A stretch of 64,000 nucleotides of DNA, from NCBI RefSeq assembly GCF_023195775.1, contig NZ_CP096205.1:1364001-1428000 (forward strand), read 5' to 3'. How positions within the stretch are numbered: position 1 is the stretch's first letter; each line of letters starts with the position of its first letter. Source of the DNA: Flavobacterium azooxidireducens (GTDB lineage Bacteria; Bacteroidota; Bacteroidia; Flavobacteriales; Flavobacteriaceae). A program made the position numbers and the translations under genes. This document shows positions 46,309 through 55,794 of the stretch, piece by piece. The notes beneath the pieces are model-generated. The model had not been told where the DNA came from. It saw nothing but the letters and a program-made list of their open reading frames with translations, and did no database searches.

Positions 46309-46321
46309 TTTGTTATTCTTT

Positions 46322-46410
46322 TGTCATTGCTTCGCCAATTCGAGAATAGTTCTCGTGTCCGAGGAACGAGTGATCTCATAATGAGATGCTTCCTTCGTCA
46401 GCATGACAAT
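46322..46410. repeat. Repeat region upstream of sufD
   Basis: Begins TGTCATTGCTTCGCC, ends GCTTCCTTCGTCAGCATGACA, and contains the perfect palindrome ATCTCATAATGAGAT. Related in style to family A, but a distinct subfamily. It fills the sufC-sufD gap. Confidence 0.65.
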
Positions 46411-46416
46411 ATTGTG

Positions 46417-47166
46417 TTAAACCAATTCACTTTTTATCCAATCGTATCCTTTTTCTTCTAACTCGTAAGCTAGTTCTTTTCCGCCGGATTTTACGATTTT
46501 TCCGTCCATCAAAACGTGTACAAAATCAGGGATTATATAATCTAATAAACGTTGATAATGCGTGATTACTAAAACAGCATTGTCCTGGCTTTTCAATTTA
46601 TTCACACCATTGGCCACAATTCGCAATGCATCAATATCTAAACCTGAATCGGTTTCGTCTAAGATGGCTAATTTGGGTTCCAACATCGCCATTTGAAAAA
46701 TTTCGTTACGTTTTTTTTCTCCACCCGAAAAACCTTCGTTTAACGAACGAGATAAAAACTTACGATCAATTTCTAATAATTCTGATTTTTCACGAATGAG
46801 TTTCAGCATTTCATTTGCCGGCATTTCTTCTTTTCCATTAGCTTTTCTGGTTTCGTTGATAGCCGTTTTCATAAAATTCGTTACCGAAACTCCAGGGATT
46901 TCCACCGGATATTGAAACGATAAGAAAATACCTTTATGAGCACGTTCTTCGGGAGCTAAATCGGCTAAATCTTCGCCTAATAATTCAACAGAACCTTCGG
47001 TTACATCAAACGTTTCATTTCCGGCAATTACAGCAGAAAGTGTGCTTTTTCCTGATCCGTTCGGACCCATAATGGCGTGCACTTCTCCCGCTTTTATTTC
47101 AAGGTTGATGCCTTTTAATATTTCTTTGTCTTCGATGGAAGCGTGTAAATTTTTTATGCTTAACAT
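46417..47166 (-). CDS. sufC: Fe-S assembly ATPase SufC
   Basis: 249 residues, ABC ATPase: Walker [18 protein letters not shown]-loop [11 protein letters not shown], signature [13 protein letters not shown], Walker [18 protein letters not shown]-loop VITHYQR. Powers the SufBCD scaffold. Separated from sufB by a toxin-antitoxin pair. Confidence 0.98.
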   Translation of the reverse strand: MLSIKNLHASIEDKEILKGINLEIKAGEVHAIMGPNGSGKSTLSAVIAGNETFDVTEGSVELLGEDLADLAPEERAHKGIFLSFQYPVEIPGVSVTNFMKTAINETRKANGKEEMPANEMLKLIREKSELLEIDRKFLSRSLNEGFSGGEKKRNEIFQMAMLEPKLAILDETDSGLDIDALRIVANGVNKLKSQDNAVLVITHYQRLLDYIIPDFVHVLMDGKIVKSGGKELAYELEEKGYDWIKSELV

Positions 47167-47208
47167 TTTGTGTTTTGTTTCAAGTTTAATGTTTCAGGTT
47201 TATTAAAC

Positions 47209-47481
47209 CTATTCGTAATGTCCTTTTAAAGACAAAATATTTAAAATTTCAATTGTGTTTTCGTCGATTAATTGATAAATAATTCGGTGTTCTTGATTTA
47301 TTCTTCTTGACCATTTACCCGAAAGTTGATGTTTCAAAGGTTCTGGTTTTCCTATGCCTTCAAAAGGATGTAATTGAATATCTTCAATCAAAGCTGAAAT
47401 TTTATTCATTATTGCTTTGTTTCCAGATTTTTTCCAAAACTCACGATCTTTTTGAGCCTTTTCAGAATAAACTACTTCCAC
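47209..47481 (-). CDS. Txe/YoeB family toxin
   Basis: 90 residues. YoeB features: YSEKAQKDREFWKKSG, catalytic Glu in HPFEGIGKPEPLK, Arg in WSRRINQEHRIIY, and the terminal His-Tyr in LSLKGHYE. A ribosome-dependent mRNA endonuclease. Its start lies inside the antitoxin gene (10-nt overlap). Inserted between sufB and sufC on the same strand. Confidence 0.95.
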   Translation of the reverse strand: MEVVYSEKAQKDREFWKKSGNKAIMNKISALIEDIQLHPFEGIGKPEPLKHQLSGKWSRRINQEHRIIYQLIDENTIEILNILSLKGHYE

Positions 47482-47669
47482 AAATCTTCCAATTTTATTT
47501 TCACACCTTTTCCGTCTTTGATACTTTGTTCTGCTTCCAAAATTTCTTTAACAAATTCGGGATTGTAGGGTTTCTCGATTTTTTCAACAATTTCAAAACC
47601 AAGTGATTTTGCCAATTTTTTTAAAAGTGGAAAATCTTTTTTCTTTACGTTTTTTAAAATTATATCCAT
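47472..47669 (-). CDS. Antitoxin of the YoeB pair (DUF2683-like)
   Basis: 65 residues: helical N-terminus NVKKKDFPLLKKLAKSLGFEIVEK, then EILEAEQSIKDGKGVKIKLEDLWK, a C-terminus that would wrap the toxin. This is the usual small partner of YoeB in Flavobacteriaceae. It lies 14 nt after sufB, so the pair can be transcribed with the suf operon. Confidence 0.85.
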   Translation of the reverse strand: MDIILKNVKKKDFPLLKKLAKSLGFEIVEKIEKPYNPEFVKEILEAEQSIKDGKGVKIKLEDLWK

Positions 47670-47683
47670 AACTATTAGTTTTA

Positions 47684-49132
47684 TTATCCTACTGAACCTT
47701 CCAACGAAATCTCTAGCAATTTCTGAGCTTCAACTGCAAATTCCATTGGTAATTTATTCAATACTTCTTTGCTGAAACCATTTACAATTAAAGCAATTGC
47801 TTTTTCGGTTGGAATACCACGTTGGTTGCAATAAAAAACTTGATCTTCTCCAATTTTGGAAGTCGTTGCTTCGTGTTCAATTTTGGCAGATGTGTTTTTA
47901 CTTTCGATATACGGAAACGTGTGTGCTCCACAATTATTTCCCATCAAAAGCGAATCACATTGCGAAAAGTTTCTGGCATTATCGGCATTGGCACTAATTC
48001 GAACCAAACCTCGGTAACTATTTTGTGATTTTCCGGCAGAAATTCCTTTGGAAATGATAGTCGATTTAGTGTTTTTCCCTAAATGAATCATCTTTGTTCC
48101 GGTATCGGCTTGTTGATGATTATTGGTTACGGCTATTGAATAAAACTCACCAATCGAGTTATTTCCTTTTAAAATAACGGAAGGATATTTCCACGTAATG
48201 GCCGAACCGGTTTCAACTTGTGTCCAAGAAATTTTTGCGTTTTTCTCGCACAAGCCTCTTTTCGTTACAAAATTAAAAACACCACCTTTTCCTTCTTTAT
48301 TTCCGGGATACCAGTTTTGAACGGTTGAATATTTTATTTCGGCATCATCCATCGCAATCAATTCAACCACAGCGGCGTGCAATTGATTTTCGTCACGACT
48401 TGGAGCGGTACAACCTTCTAAATACGAAACATAACTGCCTTCATCGGCAATTAATAACGTTCTTTCAAACTGACCTGTTCCGGCTTGATTGATTCGGAAA
48501 TAAGTTGATAATTCCATCGGACAACGAACGCCTTTTGGAATATAACAAAAGCTTCCATCTGAAAAAACGGCGGAATTCAAAGCCGCATAAAAATTATCTC
48601 TTTGCGGAACAACCGTTCCTAAATATTTCTGAATTAAATCCGGATGCTCTTTAATTGCATCAGAAATCGAACAGAAAATAATTCCTTTTTCGTTTAATGT
48701 CTTTTTGAACGTTGTAGCTACAGAAACCGAATCCACCACAATATCCATCGCCACATTATTCATTTTTTTCTGTTCATCAATCGAAATTCCCAGCTTTTTA
48801 TACATCGCTAATAATTCCGGATCAACATCGTCTAGTGTTTTATTTGGATCTGCTTTTTTTGGAGCGGAATAATACGAAATTGCTTGAAAATCGGGTTTTT
48901 CATAATGTACATTTGCCCAATCCGGTTCGATCATTTCTTGCCAAGCACGAAAAGCTTCCAAACGCCAATCGGTCATCCATTGTGGCTCTTCTTTTTTCAT
49001 AGAAATCGCACGGACAATGTCTTCATTTAGCCCAATAGGAAACGTTTCCGAGTCTAATTCGGTGTAAAATCCGTATTCGTATTCTTTGCTTTCGAGTTCA
49101 ACTTTTAAATCGTCCTCTGTATATTTTGCCAT
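47684..49132 (-). CDS. sufB: Fe-S assembly protein SufB
   Basis: 482 residues. SUF scaffold subunit: [118 protein letters not shown]. Normal length. Second gene of the proximal suf block. Confidence 0.98.
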   Translation of the reverse strand: MAKYTEDDLKVELESKEYEYGFYTELDSETFPIGLNEDIVRAISMKKEEPQWMTDWRLEAFRAWQEMIEPDWANVHYEKPDFQAISYYSAPKKADPNKTLDDVDPELLAMYKKLGISIDEQKKMNNVAMDIVVDSVSVATTFKKTLNEKGIIFCSISDAIKEHPDLIQKYLGTVVPQRDNFYAALNSAVFSDGSFCYIPKGVRCPMELSTYFRINQAGTGQFERTLLIADEGSYVSYLEGCTAPSRDENQLHAAVVELIAMDDAEIKYSTVQNWYPGNKEGKGGVFNFVTKRGLCEKNAKISWTQVETGSAITWKYPSVILKGNNSIGEFYSIAVTNNHQQADTGTKMIHLGKNTKSTIISKGISAGKSQNSYRGLVRISANADNARNFSQCDSLLMGNNCGAHTFPYIESKNTSAKIEHEATTSKIGEDQVFYCNQRGIPTEKAIALIVNGFSKEVLNKLPMEFAVEAQKLLEISLEGSVG

Positions 49133-49201
49133 TTTTTTAATTTTTTTTAAACCATTAAGAGATTAAGAAACATTAAGTTTTCTATCTTAATAGTTTAGTT
49201 T

Positions 49202-49531
49202 TTAAAGCGAAAAACTTTCTCCGCAACCACACGTTCTGTTCGCATTTGGATTATTAAATACAAATCCTTTTCCATTTAAACCACCGGAAAATTCTAATAT
49301 GGTTCCGGCTAAATAAAGGAAACTTTTCTTTTCAACTGCTACTCGTATATTGTTGTCTTCGAATACTTTATCGTTTTCTCCAATTTCTTTGTCAAATTTT
49401 AAATCATAAGACAAACCGGAACAACCACCACTTTTTACGCCAACTCGAACGTAATCTCGGGCAGCATCAAAACCATCATCTTCCATCAAATTGATGATTT
49501 TCTTTTTGGCTGTATCTGAAACTTTAATCAT
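49202..49531 (-). CDS. A-type iron-sulfur carrier (HesB/IscA/SufA family)
   Basis: 109 residues. The three conserved cysteines are in SGGCSGLSYDL and RTCGCGESFSL. Carries assembled clusters to apoproteins. First gene of the suf block, 69 nt upstream of sufB. Confidence 0.96.
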   Translation of the reverse strand: MIKVSDTAKKKIINLMEDDGFDAARDYVRVGVKSGGCSGLSYDLKFDKEIGENDKVFEDNNIRVAVEKKSFLYLAGTILEFSGGLNGKGFVFNNPNANRTCGCGESFSL

Positions 49532-49667
49532 TTGCTATTTTGATTTTGTCTAAATTAACTGCAAAGATACATCAAAATAGGAATTTTAAAAGGATTCCTA
49601 ACATTTTTATAACGAATGGATAGATAGAAAAAATTGATTTTGACTCGGAAATACACTGTTTTTTTAT

Positions 49668-49675
49668 TAATTTTG
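49668..49675 (+). promoter_or_regulatory. -7 box directly before the DUF6922 gene
   Basis: TAATTTTG ends 4 nt before the ATG at 49680. A TTG at 49640-49642 is 25 bp upstream, slightly beyond the usual range. Predicts a leaderless message. Confidence 0.5.
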
Positions 49676-49679
49676 TAGT

Positions 49680-49940
49680 ATGCAAAAAAATGATAAACCA
49701 AACATTCCAGCGTTCCTTCTTTGGGAATATGATCTAAAAACATTTAACTACGACAAATCGTATAAAATTGTTATTGAACGTGTTTTACAATTGGGTACTA
49801 TCAATGATTGGAAAGAGATGATACGGTTTTATCCTAAAGAAAAAATTTTGGAAACCATTGAATGGTCTGCTCAGCTTGATAAAAGAGATAAGGATTTTAG
49901 TCTTTTTTTCTTAAAATCTGATATGCTTTATGCTGTGTAA
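49680..49940 (+). CDS. DUF6922-like partner of the AbiEii protein
   Basis: 86 residues: IPAFLLWEYDLKTFNYDKSYKIVIERVLQLGTINDWKEM. Small Bacteroidota family found ahead of AbiEii nucleotidyltransferases, probably the antitoxin-like partner (analogous to AbiEi). It overlaps the next gene by 11 nt. Confidence 0.8.
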   Translation: MQKNDKPNIPAFLLWEYDLKTFNYDKSYKIVIERVLQLGTINDWKEMIRFYPKEKILETIEWSAQLDKRDKDFSLFFLKSDMLYAV

Positions 49941-50562
49941 GGATCCTTTTATCATTCATCCTGAAACTTTCAATTTGATTCAGGAACTTCAATCGCTTGA
50001 TTATCTCAAAGATTTTTATTTAGTTGGCGGAACGGCATTAGCATTAAAACTTGGCCATCGAAATTCAATTGACATTGATTTATTCACTCAAGACGAATTT
50101 AATGACAATGAACTTTTAGAAAATCTTCTACATTTATTTGATTTAAAATTAGTTTATAATCGTAAAAACACTATTGTCTGCTCAATAAATGAAATAAAAA
50201 CTGATTTTATTCGGCACAATTATCCACTAATTAATGAGCCTATTTCTGAAGAGGGAATTACATATCTTTCCTTGGAAGATATTTGTGCTATGAAACTACA
50301 CGCGATACAAAATTCAGGGAAACGTCTTAAAGATTTTATAGATATTTATTTTTTACTTGAGCATTTTTCATTGAATCAAATGTTGGGATTTTATGAAATA
50401 AAATACAAACATTCTAATAAATTAATTGCCTTAAGAGCTATTAATTATTTTGAAGATATTGACCCTAGTATAGACCCTCCTGTTCTTAAAAAACCGATTT
50501 CAATAGTAAAAATTCAAAAAAGAATACAGCAAGCAACATTACACGGAAACAAAAAATTTTAA
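49930..50562 (+). CDS. AbiEii/AbiGii-type nucleotidyltransferase toxin
   Basis: 210 residues. Nucleotidyltransferase core LVGGTALALKLGHRNSIDIDLF (GG...DxD), later LSLEDICAMKLHAIQNSGKRLKDFIDIYFLLEHF. Members of this superfamily add nucleotides to tRNA or other targets and cause growth arrest in phage-exclusion systems. Paired with the overlapping small upstream gene. Confidence 0.88.
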   Translation: MLCKDPFIIHPETFNLIQELQSLDYLKDFYLVGGTALALKLGHRNSIDIDLFTQDEFNDNELLENLLHLFDLKLVYNRKNTIVCSINEIKTDFIRHNYPLINEPISEEGITYLSLEDICAMKLHAIQNSGKRLKDFIDIYFLLEHFSLNQMLGFYEIKYKHSNKLIALRAINYFEDIDPSIDPPVLKKPISIVKIQKRIQQATLHGNKKF

Positions 50563-50565
50563 AAA

Positions 50566-51429
50566 ATGAAACTATACCCCATTGAAGCCGGAAACTTTAA
50601 ACTCGACGGCGGAGCTATGTTTGGCGTTGTCCCGAAAACCATTTGGAACCGAACAAATCCGGCAGACGAGAACAACCTCATCGACATTGCTGCACGCTGT
50701 TTGTTGATTGAAAATGGAAATCGATTGACGTTGATTGACACCGGAATGGGCAATAAACAATCAGATAAATTTTTTGGTTATTATTCGCTTTGGGGCGAAC
50801 ATTCATTAGATAAATCGTTGGCAAAATATGGTTTTCATCGGGATGATGTAACCGATGTTTTTATGACGCACCTTCATTTTGACCATTGTGGCGGAAGCGT
50901 CAATTGGAATAAAGATAAAACCGGTTATGAAGTCGCTTTCAAAAATGCAAAATTCTGGACGAATGAAAATCATTGGGAATGGGCAACTAAACCCAATTCT
51001 CGTGAAAAAGCGTCTTTTCTGCACGAAAATATCATTCCGATGCAAGAAAGTGGTCAGTTGAATTTTATCAAAAGACCAAACAGTGATTTTGGTTTTTCGG
51101 AAGAAATGGATTTCGGAATTTTTTATGCGGATGGTCATACTGAAAAGCAAATGCTTCCTCACATCAAATACGAAGATAAAACCATTGTTTTTTGTGCGGA
51201 TTTATTGGCTACGGCTGGTCATATTCCAATTCCGTATGTGATGGGTTATGACACCAGACCGCTTTTAACGTTGGATGAAAAAGCAAAATTTTTAACAACC
51301 GCTGCCGAAAACAACTACTATTTGTTTTTAGAACACGATGCTCACAACGAAATTATCACTGTTGAAAAAACTGAAAAAGGCGTTCGTTTGAAAGAGGTTT
51401 TTTCGTGTAAGGACATCCTAAACCTTTAA
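50566..51429 (+). CDS. MBL-fold metallo-hydrolase
   Basis: 287 residues. Metal site MTHLHFDHCGG (HxHxDH), later Asp in YADGHTEKQM, Asp in VFCADLLATAGH and His in FLEHDAHNE. The layout resembles N-acyl-homoserine-lactonase-type MBL proteins. Substrate undefined. Cytoplasmic. Starts 3 nt after the AbiEii gene, so it may share the transcript by position only. Confidence 0.88.
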   Translation: MKLYPIEAGNFKLDGGAMFGVVPKTIWNRTNPADENNLIDIAARCLLIENGNRLTLIDTGMGNKQSDKFFGYYSLWGEHSLDKSLAKYGFHRDDVTDVFMTHLHFDHCGGSVNWNKDKTGYEVAFKNAKFWTNENHWEWATKPNSREKASFLHENIIPMQESGQLNFIKRPNSDFGFSEEMDFGIFYADGHTEKQMLPHIKYEDKTIVFCADLLATAGHIPIPYVMGYDTRPLLTLDEKAKFLTTAAENNYYLFLEHDAHNEIITVEKTEKGVRLKEVFSCKDILNL

Positions 51430-51472
51430 AATTCAATCATTACAAATTGTTAAACTTGTACTAAATGTTTAT

Positions 51473-51499
51473 TTGATATATCAATTATTGATAAATCAT
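51473..51499. promoter_or_regulatory. Likely MarR autoregulatory operator
   Basis: Perfect palindrome TTGATATATCAA (51473-51484) and a near-copy TTGATAAATCAT (51488-51499), 26 nt before the marR ATG. Paired TTGAT-ATCAA sites next to a MarR gene suggest self-repression. Confidence 0.5.
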
Positions 51500-51524
51500 T
51501 TTTAATTTTGATTAAAATTATAAT

Positions 51525-51953
51525 ATGGAAAAAATCAGTAGTGTTATTTTTTATTCTATGGATCAAAGTATTCGAACCTATCGAATGTTTGCACAAAAAC
51601 GATTAAAAGACAACGGATTAAAAATAACGATAGACCAATGGCTTGTACTAAAAACAATCAATGAAAACCCTGATATTGCCCAAAATGAATTGGCTGATAG
51701 GGTTTTTAAAGACAATGCTTCCGTTACTCGAATCATCGAATTATTAGTAAAATCAGATTATTTAGAACGTAAAACAGATCAAAACGACAGAAGAAAATCT
51801 GTCCTAAAAATCACAAAATTGGGTTCAAAAACCATCGAAAAAGTATATCAAGTAGTTCTAGAAAACCGTCAAATCGCACTAACCGGAATTAATCAAGCTG
51901 AATTAGAAATTGTGGATCGGGTTTTGAAAAAAATCAGTCAAAATTGTAAATAG
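51525..51953 (+). CDS. MarR family transcriptional regulator
   Basis: 142 residues, winged helix: ITIDQWLVLKTINENPDIAQNELADRVFKDNASVTRIIELLVKSDYLERKTDQNDRRKS (residues 37-95) with flanking dimerisation helices. Ligand unknown. Palindromic sites lie just upstream. Confidence 0.93.
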   Translation: MEKISSVIFYSMDQSIRTYRMFAQKRLKDNGLKITIDQWLVLKTINENPDIAQNELADRVFKDNASVTRIIELLVKSDYLERKTDQNDRRKSVLKITKLGSKTIEKVYQVVLENRQIALTGINQAELEIVDRVLKKISQNCK

Positions 51954-51985
51954 TTTCAATCATCAATCAAAAAAACGAATCAGTT

Positions 51986-52054
51986 ATGTTACGAATTATC
52001 ACCTATTTAGTGATGTTAAGCTTGTCGGTTATAACATCCATTTATTCTGCTTAA
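51986..52054 (+). other. Orphan signal-peptide-like mini reading frame
   Basis: 22 codons, MLRIITYLVMLSLSVITSIYSA then TAA. It reads like an intact signal peptide with no mature protein. Either a leftover of a truncated secreted gene or chance. The rest of 51954-52214 shows no gene. Confidence 0.35.
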
Positions 52055-52214
52055 AGTAGAATGACAGCAACCTTTTCAACTGACGGAATCTTTGTATCGA
52101 AATTCTATCGGTTCAACAATTAGATAATAATCATAAAAAAAATCAAAAATATGTGGTTTTAGAACTTCTTTTTATGAAATTTGCCTTTTACATTAAATTT
52201 ACAAATCATTAACT

Positions 52215-53834
52215 ATGAAATTGATACGTTCAACAGCATTTACTCTTTTATCTGCTCTAATTTTAACCGGATGTGGAGCTTCAAAATCATCCTTCACTAA
52301 TTTAAAACCATTATCTTCTGAAACGGTTCCATTAAAAAACAGTAAAATTTCTGATGCCGAATTGTTACGTTGGAGTCATTTAGATTTAATTAAAGACACG
52401 ATTCCCGGTATGAGTGTCGATCGTGCGTATGAAGAATTGTTAAAAAACAAAAAAGGTCAAAAAGTAATTGTTGCCGTAATTGATAGCGGAACCGATATTG
52501 AACACGAAGATTTAAAAGGTCGTGTTTGGACAAACGCTAAAGAAATTCCCGGTAACGGAATTGACGATGACAATAACGGTTATATCGATGATATTCACGG
52601 TTGGAACTTTTTAGGCGATGTGGTGAATGAAACACTAGAAATGACTCGCATCGTACGAAAAGGCGATGATGGTTCTGAAACCTATAAAAATGCTTCGAAA
52701 AAATTGGAAGAAAAAAAGCAGGAAGCATTGATGAACAAACAACAAATCGATTTTATTGTTGCTGCTGATAAAGGAATTTTAGAACATTTAAAAAAAGAAG
52801 ATTACACCTTACAAGATGTAAAATCGATCTTAACCACCAATCCAACATTGGGAAATTACAAAATGGCGATGATGCAATTTTTAGCTAATTCTTCCCGCGA
52901 AGAATTTATGAAAGGCGTAAAAGAATATGAAGAGCACGTTTATGATCAATTGAACTACAATTTGAACACAGAATACGATGGTCGAAAAATTTTAGGTGAT
53001 AACTACGAAGATTTTTCAACCAAATTCTATGGAAACAACCAAGTTTGGGGTCCAGATAAAAAACACGCGTTACACGGAACGCACGTTGCGGGAATTATTG
53101 CTCAAGTTCGAGGAAATAATTTAGGTGGTGATGGTGTGGCAACTAACGTAGAAATTATGGCGATTCGTGCCGTTCCTAATGGAGATGAATACGACAAAGA
53201 TATCGCTCTTGCCATTCGCTATGCGGCTGATAACGGTGCGAAAATTATCAACGGAAGTTTTGGAAAAGGATTTTCTCCTCAAAAAGAATGGGTTTATGAT
53301 GCCATTAAATATGCGGCAAGCAAAGATGTTTTATTCGTTCACGCTGCCGGAAATGATGGTGATGATTTAAACATCGTAGAAAGTTTTCCAAATGATCGAG
53401 TTGGCGATACTGAAATTGCAGACAACTTCATCAAGATTGGTGCTTTAAACTTTGATTATGGTTCAAAAACTGTCGCTGATTTTTCAAACTACGGGAAAAC
53501 CGATGTAGATGTTTTTGCTCCCGGTGTAAAAATTTATGCTACCGTTCCAAACAACGAATACGAACACCAACAAGGAACTTCAATGGCATCGCCAAACGCA
53601 GCGGGAGTTGCGGCTTTAATTCGTTCGTATTATCCAACGTTAACCGCTCCGCAAGTAAAACAAATTTTGAAAGAAAGCGGCGTTGCGATCAACAAAACTG
53701 TAGTTGTAGCTGGAGATCCAACAAACAAATTGCCGTTCTCAGAATTATCTACTTCGGGAAAAATTGTGAATGCGTATAATGCGTTGTTGATGGCGGATAG
53801 ATTGGCTAAATCAACCGGAAAAGTTTCAAAATAA
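52215..53834 (+). CDS. Subtilisin-like S8 serine protease, lipoprotein
   Basis: 539 residues. Lipoprotein signal ALILTGCGAS (Cys 20). Catalytic Asp in VIAVIDSGTDIEHEDLKG, His in LHGTHVAGIIAQ, oxyanion Asn in VHAAGNDGDD and Ser in GTSMASPNAAGVAAL. An insertion of about 170 residues separates the Asp and His motifs (LEEKKQEALMNKQQIDFIVA and on), typical of this Bacteroidota branch. Acts at the cell envelope. Followed after 17 nt by an M1 peptidase. Confidence 0.94.
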   Translation: MKLIRSTAFTLLSALILTGCGASKSSFTNLKPLSSETVPLKNSKISDAELLRWSHLDLIKDTIPGMSVDRAYEELLKNKKGQKVIVAVIDSGTDIEHEDLKGRVWTNAKEIPGNGIDDDNNGYIDDIHGWNFLGDVVNETLEMTRIVRKGDDGSETYKNASKKLEEKKQEALMNKQQIDFIVAADKGILEHLKKEDYTLQDVKSILTTNPTLGNYKMAMMQFLANSSREEFMKGVKEYEEHVYDQLNYNLNTEYDGRKILGDNYEDFSTKFYGNNQVWGPDKKHALHGTHVAGIIAQVRGNNLGGDGVATNVEIMAIRAVPNGDEYDKDIALAIRYAADNGAKIINGSFGKGFSPQKEWVYDAIKYAASKDVLFVHAAGNDGDDLNIVESFPNDRVGDTEIADNFIKIGALNFDYGSKTVADFSNYGKTDVDVFAPGVKIYATVPNNEYEHQQGTSMASPNAAGVAALIRSYYPTLTAPQVKQILKESGVAINKTVVVAGDPTNKLPFSELSTSGKIVNAYNALLMADRLAKSTGKVSK

Positions 53835-53851
53835 ATCCTAAATCTATTTTT

Positions 53852-55738
53852 ATGAGAAAGGCTACCGTGCTTCTTTTTATTGTTTTTTCTAATTTTCTTT
53901 CCGCTCAAAACAATCCAAATCCAGGCTATTGGCAACAACAAGCCGATTATAAAATGGATTTCTTTATGGATGTGAAAACCTTTCAATACAAAGGAACTCA
54001 GGAATTAGAATACACCAACAATTCACCCGACACGCTTCGCAAAGTGTTTTATCATTTGTATTTTAATGCGTTTCAACCGGGAAGCGAAATGGATATTCGA
54101 CTAAAAACGATTACCGATCCCGATAAACGAATGGTGAAAAGTTTTAAAGTAGGCGACAAAGAAGTCAAAGAAAGTAGAATTTCCACCTTAAAACCTGATC
54201 AAATTGGGTATTTAAAAATCAATAATTTTAAACAAGACGGACAAGTTGCTGCGACAAAAGTAGTGGGAACCATTTTGGAAGTTACGTTAGTAAAACCAAT
54301 TCTCCCTAAATCAAAATCGACATTCACATTGGATTTTGACGGACAAGTACCGGAGCAAGTGCGTCGTTCAGGAAGAAACAGTGCGGAAGGAGTCGCTCTT
54401 TCAATGACGCAATGGTATCCGAAAATCTGTGAATTTGATTTTGAAGGATGGCACGCCGACCCTTACATTGGCAGAGAATTTCACGGTGTTTGGGGAAATT
54501 ATGACGTAAAAATTTCGATTGATAAAAATTATACCATTGGTGCTTCGGGCTATTTGCAAAACAAAAACGAAATCGGTCACGGCTACCAAGACGAAGGTCT
54601 AGAAGTCAAACATCCTAAAAAAACCAAAAACCTAACCTGGCATTTTGTAGCTCCGATGGTGCACGATTTTGCTTGGGGTGCGGATGACGACTACATTCAC
54701 GATAAAATCATCGGAGAAAACGGTGTCGAGCTCCATTTTTTCTATAAAAATGATAAAGAAATCCTTGAAAATTGGAAGACTTTACAACCTAAAACAGCGG
54801 AATTATTAAGCTTCTTCAATAAAACAATTGGCGTTTACCCCTATAAACAATATTCAGTTATTCAAGGTGGCGATGGTGGTATGGAATATGCGATGTGTAC
54901 CCTCATCACCGGAAAACGCTCGTTGGGCAGTTTGGTGGGTGTTACTGCTCACGAATTGGCTCACACTTGGTTTCAACACGTGTTGGCAACCAACGAAAGT
55001 AAGCACGAATGGATGGACGAAGGGTTTACTTCCTTCATTTCCGATTTGGCAATGTCCGAAATAATGCCTCCTAAAAACAAAAAAGAAGACGACAACCCAT
55101 TTCAAAGTGCTTACAACAACTATTTCTACATGGTGAGCACTGGTCGTGAGCAACCGCAATCTACGCATGCCGATCGGTATGATGAAAATATGGTATACGG
55201 CATTTCTTCGTACAGCAAAGGAACAGTTTTCTTGACCCAATTGGCTTATGTAATTGGGATGGATAACATGTTTAAAACCTTAAAACGGTTTTACCACGAT
55301 TATCAGTTTACGCATCCAACGCCAAACGATTTTAAACGTACTGCCGAACGTATTTCGGGAGCAGTTTTAGATTGGTATTTGGTGGATTGGACACAAACGA
55401 CCAACACAATAGATTATAGCATTAAAAACATAGATGACAGCGGTAAACTAACCCTCGAACGCATCGGAAGAATGCCAATGCCGCTAGATATTTTGGTAGC
55501 TTATGAAGACGGTACCGTAGAAAGTTTTTACATCCCAAACCCGTTAATGCGATGGGAAAAAGAAAACCCGTATCCACAAGTAAAACGAACGGTTGTAAAA
55601 GGCTGGGATTGGGCATATCCAACGTATGAATTGCCACTTTCACAGGAAAAATCAAAAATTAAATCGGTGGTGATTGACCCGAGTGGTTTAATGGCCGATG
55701 TGAATCAAGAGAATAATATTTATCCGAAAGGAAATTAG
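53852..55738 (+). CDS. M1 family metallopeptidase, secreted
   Basis: 628 residues, signal peptide MRKATVLLFIVFSNFLSA. Substrate region GGDGGMEYAMCTLI, zinc site TAHELAHTWFQH (HExxH) and WMDEGFTSF (second Glu). Lower-complexity C-terminus. Removes N-terminal amino acids from peptides. Probably pairs with the S8 protease for extracellular protein use. Confidence 0.94.
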   Translation: MRKATVLLFIVFSNFLSAQNNPNPGYWQQQADYKMDFFMDVKTFQYKGTQELEYTNNSPDTLRKVFYHLYFNAFQPGSEMDIRLKTITDPDKRMVKSFKVGDKEVKESRISTLKPDQIGYLKINNFKQDGQVAATKVVGTILEVTLVKPILPKSKSTFTLDFDGQVPEQVRRSGRNSAEGVALSMTQWYPKICEFDFEGWHADPYIGREFHGVWGNYDVKISIDKNYTIGASGYLQNKNEIGHGYQDEGLEVKHPKKTKNLTWHFVAPMVHDFAWGADDDYIHDKIIGENGVELHFFYKNDKEILENWKTLQPKTAELLSFFNKTIGVYPYKQYSVIQGGDGGMEYAMCTLITGKRSLGSLVGVTAHELAHTWFQHVLATNESKHEWMDEGFTSFISDLAMSEIMPPKNKKEDDNPFQSAYNNYFYMVSTGREQPQSTHADRYDENMVYGISSYSKGTVFLTQLAYVIGMDNMFKTLKRFYHDYQFTHPTPNDFKRTAERISGAVLDWYLVDWTQTTNTIDYSIKNIDDSGKLTLERIGRMPMPLDILVAYEDGTVESFYIPNPLMRWEKENPYPQVKRTVVKGWDWAYPTYELPLSQEKSKIKSVVIDPSGLMADVNQENNIYPKGN

Positions 55739-55742
55739 AAGG

Positions 55743-55772
55743 AAATCCGGACTTAGGTTCGGATTTTTTTTT
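55743..55772 (+). terminator. Terminator of the protease operon
   Basis: AAATCCGGAC, TTAG loop, GTTCGGATTT, then a run of T. Stem of 10 with one G-T pair, 4 nt after the M1 peptidase stop. Confidence 0.85.
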
Positions 55773-55794
55773 GTATGCTGCGAGGTCGAGTTTA

